11,371 bases of DNA from DATJXG01 sp035500455 (GTDB taxonomy: Bacteria; Acidobacteriota; Terriglobia; Terriglobales; Acidobacteriaceae): positions 1-11,371 of the forward strand of contig DATJXG010000022.1 in NCBI GenBank assembly GCA_035500455.1. The letters are read 5' to 3'. The notes beneath the pieces are model-generated. The model did not search any database. It saw only the letters and a list, made by a program, of their open reading frames with translations, and was not told the origin of the DNA. Shown piece after piece: positions 7,143 to 11,371 of this stretch. The position numbers and the translations under genes were made by a program. Positions within the stretch are counted from its first letter, which is position 1. Each line of letters begins with the position of its first letter.

Positions 7143-8108
7143 ATGCCGCGCGCCTTCCTCATCGATACCGATGTTGCCTCCGACGATGCGGTAGCTATCA
7201 TCATGGCGCTCCGAGCCCCTGACGTCTGCGTGGCCGCCATCACCACCGTCGCCGGCAACGTCGGCGTGCAACAGGCGGCACGCAACGCGCTATACACCGC
7301 TGAACTTTGCGGAGTGGACGTCCCGGTCTATGCCGGCGCAGAGAAACCTCTGCTGCGCGTTCATCAGAGCGCCACCTGGTTCCACGGCCAGGACGGCCTC
7401 GGCGATCACGGCTACCCTCCGCCCCGCCAATCGCCGCGCCCTGAGCATGCCGTGGACGCCATCATCGAAACCATCGAGGCCAACCCGGGCCTGGTCCTCA
7501 TCACACTCGGCCCGCTCACCAACGTGGCGCTGGCAGTCCTGAAAAAGCCCGCGATCGCCACCAAGGTCGGCCGCTGCGTGATCATGGGAGGCGCGCCCTG
7601 CTGTGAAGGCAACGTCACACCGGCGGCGGAGTACAACATCTGGGTCGATCCCGAAGCTGCCCGCGCGGTTTTTCTGAGCGGCCTGCCGCTGGAACTGGTG
7701 GGCTGGCAGACCTGCCGAGGCGGGGCTGTCCTCAATGACGCCGATATTGCCCGGGTTGAGGGTCTCGCCAATCCCATCGCCCACTTCGCCATCGAATGCA
7801 ACGGCCGCGCCCGCGAGGCCTACAAAGAGCAGACCGGCGAAGATGGCATTTCACTCCCCGACCCGGTGGCGATGAGCGTCGCCCTAGACCCCACCGTGGG
7901 CACGCAGTGGAGCGCCCACTATGTGGACGTGGAAACCAGGAGCGAACTCACTCGCGGCATGACAGTAGTGGACCGCCTGAACGTTGCCGCCGATGAGCGC
8001 AATCGAAGTGTGTGGGCGGAACTTCTGCCCAAAGGCCCAAACGCTAAAGTTTGCTGGGCGATCAATAACGCGCGCTGGAAGGCCGCGCTTTTTTCAGCCC
8101 TGCGATAA
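7143..8108 (+). CDS. Cytoplasmic inosine-uridine-type nucleoside hydrolase
   Basis: A 321-residue canonical nucleoside hydrolase that splits the N-glycosidic bond of nucleosides into base and ribose. The metal/ribose motif is intact: FLIDTDVASDDAVAI with D8, D10, D14 and D15. Other family blocks: ITTVAGNVGVQQAARN (33-48), WFHGQDGLGD (79-88), GPLTNVALAV (123-132), IMGGAPCCEGNVTPAAEYNIWVDPEAA (147-172, with E163/N165/D169), and late metal Asp D240 in SLPDPVAM. The His that precedes this Asp in protozoan IU hydrolases is Pro here, so leaving-group activation differs and base preference cannot be given. There is no signal peptide, unlike the two exported homologues upstream. Length is normal for the family. 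It sits 73 bp after the glycosyltransferase gene but has its own likely promoter, and it is convergent with the DUF5715-like gene. Confidence 0.93.
   Translation: MPRAFLIDTDVASDDAVAIIMALRAPDVCVAAITTVAGNVGVQQAARNALYTAELCGVDVPVYAGAEKPLLRVHQSATWFHGQDGLGDHGYPPPRQSPRPEHAVDAIIETIEANPGLVLITLGPLTNVALAVLKKPAIATKVGRCVIMGGAPCCEGNVTPAAEYNIWVDPEAARAVFLSGLPLELVGWQTCRGGAVLNDADIARVEGLANPIAHFAIECNGRAREAYKEQTGEDGISLPDPVAMSVALDPTVGTQWSAHYVDVETRSELTRGMTVVDRLNVAADERNRSVWAELLPKGPNAKVCWAINNARWKAALFSALR
8070..8094 (+). terminator. Terminator-like hairpin inside the 3' end of the nucleoside hydrolase gene
   Basis: GCGCG (8070-8074) and CGCGC (8084-8088) form a short stem with a 9-base loop followed by six T residues (8089-8094). 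The T run ends 11 bases before the stop codon at 8106-8108. The shape resembles an intrinsic terminator, but the stem is only 5 bp and its position inside the coding sequence would yield a message without a stop codon, so it may be chance. Confidence 0.25.
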
Positions 8109-8135
8109 CCTCACCCTCTACGCGGAATGCTGTAA

Positions 8136-8149
8136 CCAGAAGCCTCTGG
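8136..8149. other. Small hairpin in the convergent intergenic gap
   Basis: CCAGA (8136-8140) and TCTGG (8145-8149) pair around a 4-base AGCC loop in the 93-bp gap between the converging hydrolase and DUF5715-like genes. No T run follows on either strand within the expected distance. It is the best terminator candidate in the gap but weak. Confidence 0.25.
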
Positions 8150-8201
8150 CGCAATCCTTCAACCCGCAGAACCTGAGAGAGCGAGAGGGAATAAAACAGA
8201 C

Positions 8202-8984
8202 TTACTGCGCACCCAGGATAAAACTCTTGATGATTTGCGACTCGCGCGACAACTCTTCCTGCAACTCCGGCTGGGGCGGTTCGGTTTGCTCATCGCCGGC
8301 CACCGTATCGCCGTCACGCCATTCCGTATAGCGATCTGAAACCATCACGTGAAACACCCACTGATGGCGCTCTTCTTCCGGCTCGATCAACCCCATGTTC
8401 TTGAGGGGAAGCATGTACTCCTCGACCCACCGGATCTGCTCGCGGCTCAGGCCGCGGCGCTGTATGTCCACAGTGATCCCTGCCAGGTGCGATGACGCCA
8501 GTTCGCCTTTCTCCGCCGCCGCGTTGCGATTGTGGCGGCGCAATTTTTTCTGCACCTGCACCGTGCGCACCGCGGAGTTCACCTGGATGGAGTTGTGGAA
8601 CTGCTTGTAGAAGGCTTCGCCCAGGTCCTGCACGAACCGGTTGGTCCACGGACGGCAATAGCGCCGGTCAGGATCGAGCCGCGGATCGAAGCGCACGTAC
8701 TCGCTGGCCTGGATCGGCACCAGCGAATGGTTAGCCTTCAGTTCGTTGAGTTCTTCCTCGTCCTGAATGCGCGGCAACTCCAGCCGGTCGACTTCTTCGT
8801 TCTGCCGCACCATGGATTCGTGCGACGGCCGGAACATCGGGTTCCACAATGCGCCGCGCCGGTGATGCGTTCTGTGAGTGGTTCTGCTGCGGGTGAGGGA
8901 ATTTACTGCGCTGTCCAGGCCGGACGATGCGGCGGTGACAGCAAACACAAATAGCAGGGCGATGGCTGGACGTAGCTTCTGCAC
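8202..8984 (-). CDS. Exported DUF5715-like protein with peptidase-M15-like motifs
   Basis: A 260-residue protein from GTG 8984, chosen because GAGG (complement of 8992-8995) lies 7 bases upstream and the protein then begins directly with a signal peptide (MQKLRPAIALLFVFAVTAASSG, cleavage about 20-22). I recognise it as resembling DUF5715, a family without assigned function. A basic, Arg/His-rich stretch (30-43) follows the signal, then a charged helix-rich region to about 95. The core carries residues laid out as in M15 D-Ala-D-Ala carboxypeptidases/endolysins: S137-x-x-R140-T141-x-x-x-Q145, then S-S-H166-x-x-G-x-x-x-D173 (the SxHxxGxxxD zinc motif) and a late FHVMV His (H212) preceded by several Glu. 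A role in trimming peptidoglycan peptides is inferred. The C-terminal 40 residues are acidic and Pro/Glu/Gln-rich. Confidence 0.78.
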   Translation of the reverse strand: MQKLRPAIALLFVFAVTAASSGLDSAVNSLTRSRTTHRTHHRRGALWNPMFRPSHESMVRQNEEVDRLELPRIQDEEELNELKANHSLVPIQASEYVRFDPRLDPDRRYCRPWTNRFVQDLGEAFYKQFHNSIQVNSAVRTVQVQKKLRRHNRNAAAEKGELASSHLAGITVDIQRRGLSREQIRWVEEYMLPLKNMGLIEPEEERHQWVFHVMVSDRYTEWRDGDTVAGDEQTEPPQPELQEELSRESQIIKSFILGAQ

Positions 8985-9025
8985 GAAGTGGCCTCAATCT
9001 TCAAACTGCAACTGCTCTCAAGTTT

Positions 9026-9039
9026 CCACGGCGCCGTGG
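9026..9039. promoter_or_regulatory. 14-bp perfect palindrome upstream of the DUF5715-like gene
   Basis: CCACGGCGCCGTGG is a perfect two-fold palindrome centred about 48 bp upstream of the GTG start. Its place and symmetry suit an operator for a dimeric regulator, although in GC-rich DNA such palindromes can occur by chance. Confidence 0.3.
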
Positions 9040-9084
9040 CGAGGCGCCCATTCTACTCCATGCACGCAAGTGCCCAACATTCGA

Positions 9085-9133
9085 ACACTCAGAGTGTCAG
9101 ATTACGGGACAGTTACGGAGCGGTGATTACGGG
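9085..9133. promoter_or_regulatory. Inverted repeat and three TTACGG direct repeats upstream of the DUF5715-like gene
   Basis: ACACTC-A-GAGTGT (9085-9097) is an inverted repeat with a single central base. Next to it TTACGG occurs at 9102, 9113 and 9127, two of these inside identical GATTACGGG copies (9100-9108 and 9125-9133). The cluster lies 101-149 bp upstream of the start codon, where activator or repressor sites often sit. Function is inferred from position. Confidence 0.28.
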
Positions 9134-9494
9134 CCACGAAGACCCGGCGAAAGGTTACTCTGCTGCTGAATTGTGTGCGTTTACACTGCGTCGATTCAAC
9201 AAGATAGGCGCCATGATGAATGAATTACTTTGGCTCGATGCGGGCTGGCTTTGGGGCAAGGCAAATGAGCAATCGCAGAAGGCAATTCGAACTGGCTGTC
9301 GCGAATGCGCAAGGTTGACTGAATTTGGCATTACAGCAGTCACTCTTTGCCAACTTTGCGTACTTCTGTTCCCAGAGCAAGTTGCGAGCGAACAGATTAC
9401 TTCGGGAATTTCTGTGCCGGCGTCGCGTTTTCGCGCGTGCAGCAAGTGCGGAGTTGGATTTCCGAATCGGGCGGCGCGAGGACGCGCGTCCACA

Positions 9495-10247
9495 TTACTT
9501 GCGGAAAAGATCGCCGATGGCCTGCACCATCACCGAGCGGCCGACCTCGGAAATCGAGCGGGTAAGAGGAATATCTTTGGGGCAAATCTCCACGCAGTTC
9601 TGCGCGTAACCACATTCCTGGATACCGCCGTCCCCCATCAGCGCGGTAAGGCGCTCGCGTTTGAGCGCAGAGCCGGTGGGATGGGTATTGAACAGGCGCA
9701 CCTGCGAGATGGCCGCCGCGCCCACGAAGCCGGTATCGTCATTGAACTGCGGGCAGACTTCCATGCAGCAGCAGCAGGAGATGCAGCGCGAAAGAGGGTA
9801 TGCGGCCTCCTGCTGCTCCATGGTCATGCGCGGCCCGGAGCCAAGGTCGTAAGAGCCGTCCACGGGAACCCAGGCCTTCACCGCTTTGAGATTTTCGAAA
9901 AGCACGCTGCGATCCACCGCAAGATCGCGCACCACGGGGAATTTCGAGAATGGCTCCAGGCGAATGGGCTGATCCAGTTTGTCCACCAGCGCCGAGCAAG
10001 CCATGCGGGCGCGACCGTTAATGAGCATGGCGCAGGAGCCGCAGACTTCTTCCAGGCAGTTGGAATCGTAGGTGATGGGCGTGGTCTTTTTGCCGTCGCT
10101 GGTGACGGGATTGGCGGCAATCTCCATCAGCGAAGAGATCACGTTCATGCCGGGATGCCACGGCAGCGAGAATTCCTCCCAGCGGGATTCCGCGCTGGGG
10201 TTGGCCTGACGTTTGATTTTGAAAGTTACGGTCTTGGAATCAGCCAT
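9495..10247 (-). CDS. sdhB: Succinate dehydrogenase iron-sulfur subunit
   Basis: A 250-residue subunit that carries electrons from the FAD of SdhA to the quinone site of complex II on the cytoplasmic face of the inner membrane. Cysteines for all three clusters are present. [2Fe-2S]: C64, C69, C72 and C84 in the plant-ferredoxin-like N-terminal domain. [4Fe-4S]: C155, C158 and C161 of CISCCCCMEVCP with C222. [3Fe-4S]: C165, C212 and C218. Cluster assignment follows the pattern known in E. coli SdhB. Two additional cysteines (C159, C160) give the unusual run CISCCCC. The start ATG 10247-10245 gives a normal length; its leader has no classical Shine-Dalgarno, only an AGAAG from a heptamer repeat 9 bases upstream. 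It follows sdhA on the same strand after 226 bp of repeats. Confidence 0.96.
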   Translation of the reverse strand: MADSKTVTFKIKRQANPSAESRWEEFSLPWHPGMNVISSLMEIAANPVTSDGKKTTPITYDSNCLEEVCGSCAMLINGRARMACSALVDKLDQPIRLEPFSKFPVVRDLAVDRSVLFENLKAVKAWVPVDGSYDLGSGPRMTMEQQEAAYPLSRCISCCCCMEVCPQFNDDTGFVGAAAISQVRLFNTHPTGSALKRERLTALMGDGGIQECGYAQNCVEICPKDIPLTRSISEVGRSVMVQAIGDLFRK

Positions 10248-10254
10248 GATTTGC

Positions 10255-10310
10255 AGCTTCTAGCTTCGAACTCTTAGCTTCTAGCTTTTAGCTTCTAGCT
10301 TAAAACTTGT
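10255..10310 (-). repeat. Array of eight degenerate 7-bp repeats in the sdhB leader
   Basis: Eight consecutive heptamers in unbroken register, read on the plus strand as AGCTTCT, AGCTTCG, AACTCTT, AGCTTCT, AGCTTTT, AGCTTCT, AGCTTAA, AACTTGT (starts at 10255, 10262, 10269, 10276, 10283, 10290, 10297, 10304). On the sdhB coding strand the unit reads AGAAGCT. The array ends 7 bases before the sdhB ATG. The AGAAG of the unit is the only Shine-Dalgarno-like sequence near the start. Not a CRISPR: the unit is too short and has no spacers. Confidence 0.75.
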
Positions 10311-10402
10311 CATACTGAACACGCAGCGAAGGTCCTGCGCAACTTGCAGCTTTTCGCGCTGCCGACGACTCCACAGATCTTTCGCTTCGCTCAGGATGAC
10401 AA
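10307..10402. repeat. Imperfect inverted repeat of the dispersed TGTCATCCTGAGCGAAG type
   Basis: Left arm 10307-10336 and right arm 10375-10402 are inverted copies. TTGTCATACTGA (10307-10318) matches the complement of 10391-10402 at 11 of 12 positions, and CGAAGGTCCT (10327-10336) matches the complement of 10375-10384 at 8 of 10. The loop is about 38 bases. I recognise the right arm, with CTTCGCTCAGGATGACA, as an intergenic repeat common in acidobacterial and chloroflexal genomes. It overlaps the last heptamer of the adjoining array by four bases. Confidence 0.65.
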
Positions 10403-10428
10403 TCCACGGATCACCCCTGCCCGTGTCG

Positions 10429-10448
10429 GGACGGGGCTTGCCCCGTCC
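10429..10448. other. GC-rich perfect hairpin downstream of sdhA
   Basis: GGACGGGGC (10429-10437) and GCCCCGTCC (10440-10448) are perfect 9-bp complements around two T residues. The hairpin begins 26 bp past the sdhA stop codon on the minus strand. No T run follows, so it is more likely a processing, mRNA-stability or repeat-derived structure than a terminator. It could lower sdhB expression relative to sdhA. Confidence 0.55.
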
Positions 10449-10473
10449 AGGGAGCGAAGCGAGCCGGAAATAC

Positions 10474-11370
10474 TTACTTCACCGCGTCGTACCTTCTCGG
10501 CCGCGGCGGAATCAGCGAAACATCCACCGGCTCAAACTCGAATTTCGGCTCATCCGCGTCCGGCGCGAACGTCGCTTTGGTCGTCTTCAGCCAATTCTTG
10601 TCATCGCGCTCGGGGAAATCCGGCTTGTAATGCGCGCCACGCGACTCATCGCGCATCGCCGCTCCCTGCGCCACTACCCGCGCCAACTGCAGCATGTTGT
10701 AAAGCTGGCGCGCAAAAATCACGCTGGTATTGGCCCACTGCGAGCGGTCGCTCAGGTTGATCTTCTGGAAGCGGTGCAGCATGTCCACCAGCTTGGCGTC
10801 GGTCTCCCGCAGATTCTTGTTGTAGCGGATGACGGTGCAATTCTCGGTCATCAGCTCGCCCAGTTCGCGCCATAAGCGGAAGGGGTCCTCATTGCCCTCA
10901 TTCTTGATGAGCAGGGCATTGTCTTCCTCCTGCTTTTTCTTCTCCGCCTCGAAGTGCCCGTTGCTGGGCGCCGCGGCAAGGCTGCGCGCATACCGCACCG
11001 CATTCGGCCCCGCCACAAATCCGCCAAAGATGCATGAAACCAGCGAATTCGCGCCCAGCCGGTTCGCCCCGTGGTACTGATACTCGCACTCGCCCGCCGC
11101 GTAAACGCCGGGAATATTTGTGGCCTGGTTGAAATCCACCCACAGCCCGCCCATGGTGTAGTGCATGCCGGGAAAAATCTTCATGGGCGTATCGCGGGGA
11201 TCGTCGCCGACGAACTTTTCGTAAATCTCCAGAATGCCTTCCAGCTTGCGGTCGAGGATCTTGCGGTCAATGTGCGTCAGGTCGAGATAGACCATCGGCT
11301 TGCCGTCGATCCCCAGCTTGTTCTCGTAAACGACCTTGAAAATCGCCCGGGTGGCGACATCGCGCGGCAC
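10474..11370 (-). CDS. sdhA: Succinate dehydrogenase flavoprotein subunit, C-terminal part (5' end outside window)
   Basis: The visible 298 residues are the second half of the FAD-bearing subunit that oxidises succinate to fumarate; the frame is open to the window edge, so the FAD-binding N-terminus is missing and the GTG at 11370 is not a start. Recognisable active-site parts, using fragment numbering: PRDVATRAI (2-10), equivalent to the GRDVVAR block with the catalytic Arg; PGMHYTMGGL (67-76) with substrate His70; and HGANRLGANSL (100-110) with Arg104, the dicarboxylate-binding Arg. PGVYAAGECE (87-96) is the FAD-proximal strand. The C-terminal helical part ends PPRPRRYDAVK. The HYTMGGLWVD form and lineage resemble the B. 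subtilis-type (sdhCAB) enzyme. sdhB follows after 226 bp; sdhC would be expected upstream, beyond the window. Confidence 0.95.
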   Translation of the reverse strand: MPRDVATRAIFKVVYENKLGIDGKPMVYLDLTHIDRKILDRKLEGILEIYEKFVGDDPRDTPMKIFPGMHYTMGGLWVDFNQATNIPGVYAAGECEYQYHGANRLGANSLVSCIFGGFVAGPNAVRYARSLAAAPSNGHFEAEKKKQEEDNALLIKNEGNEDPFRLWRELGELMTENCTVIRYNKNLRETDAKLVDMLHRFQKINLSDRSQWANTSVIFARQLYNMLQLARVVAQGAAMRDESRGAHYKPDFPERDDKNWLKTTKATFAPDADEPKFEFEPVDVSLIPPRPRRYDAVK

Positions 11371-11371
11371 C

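Larger units (their letters stand above)
8985..9494. other. 510-bp stretch without a convincing gene; upstream region of the DUF5715-like gene
   Basis: This stretch lies downstream of sdhB and upstream of the DUF5715-like gene, both on the minus strand. Reading all frames gave no recognisable protein: a plus-strand frame runs through it but continues antisense across sdhB, and a minus-strand frame (9493-9155) has no protein-like pattern. It holds the GAGG ribosome binding site of the DUF5715-like gene (8992-8995), several small palindromes and direct repeats listed separately, and a perfect 12-bp palindrome GGACGCGCGTCC (9480-9491) directly after the sdhB stop codon. No tRNA was seen. Confidence 0.5.

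Noticed and set aside
9281..9295. TTCGAA-containing stretch resembling a tRNA T-loop
   Set aside because: No acceptor, anticodon or D-arm pairing can be built around it.
9155..9493. 112-codon minus-strand frame directly after sdhB
   Set aside because: GTG start without ribosome binding site, Ser/Arg/Asn-rich sequence with no fold pattern, and it contains the upstream palindromes; judged spurious.
8988..10277. 429-codon open frame on the plus strand
   Set aside because: It is antisense to sdhB for most of its length. sdhB has all expected cysteines, and the plus-strand protein shows no recognisable domain; the openness follows from GC-rich codon use. Its first third (8988-9494) is not explained this way but has no protein-like pattern or strong start signal.
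10255..10310. CRISPR-like array
   Set aside because: Seven-base contiguous units without spacers; a simple tandem repeat.

Overview
The window is about 11.4 kb of GC-rich bacterial chromosome, most likely from an acidobacterium (Acidobacteriota, Terriglobia/'Koribacter'-like). This rests on gene style, not a database search: an Oar-like TonB-dependent receptor C-terminus, a secreted carboxypeptidase-regulatory/TPR protein carrying the FTVAGVTD-x-TNLGGHGS linker motif, a DUF5715-like secreted protein, a B. subtilis-type sdhA/sdhB pair, and intergenic repeats of the TGTCATCCTGAGCGAAGCGAAGGATCT type.

Layout, left to right. (1) 1-868, +: C-terminal 288 residues of a TonB-dependent outer-membrane receptor, then a strong inverted repeat (895-941). 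(2) 976-2082 and 2112-3182, +: two tandem paralogous proteins of the nucleoside hydrolase fold, each with a signal peptide and each with an altered N-terminal Asp-rich metal/ribose motif. (3) 3183-3336: spacer with a short heptamer repeat and a hairpin. (4) 3337-3870, +: small CYTH-domain protein (CyaB/ThTPase-like). (5) 5402-3882, -: exported TPR protein, convergent with the CYTH gene. (6) 5513-7069, +: GT-C membrane glycosyltransferase (ArnT/PMT-like). (7) 7143-8108, +: a third, cytoplasmic and canonical nucleoside hydrolase, possibly leaderless. (8) 8984-8202, -: exported DUF5715-like protein with peptidase-M15-like residues. (9) 8985-9494: 510 bp without a convincing gene. (10) 10247-9495, -: sdhB. 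(11) 10248-10473: spacer built almost entirely of repeats (a heptamer array, an imperfect dispersed-type palindrome and a GC hairpin). (12) 11370-10474, -: C-terminal part of sdhA, running off the window.

How the genes may work together. sdhA and sdhB encode the catalytic half of succinate dehydrogenase (complex II). Three nucleoside-hydrolase-fold genes lie within 7.2 kb: two exported copies directly behind a TonB receptor and one cytoplasmic enzyme. This suggests salvage of nucleosides or other N-ribosides from outside the cell, but the link to the receptor is inferred from position only. The exported pair departs from the textbook catalytic motif and is the most interesting protein-level feature. 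The composite repeat spacer inside the sdh locus is the most interesting DNA-level feature. No CRISPR array, transposase, tRNA or rRNA was seen.
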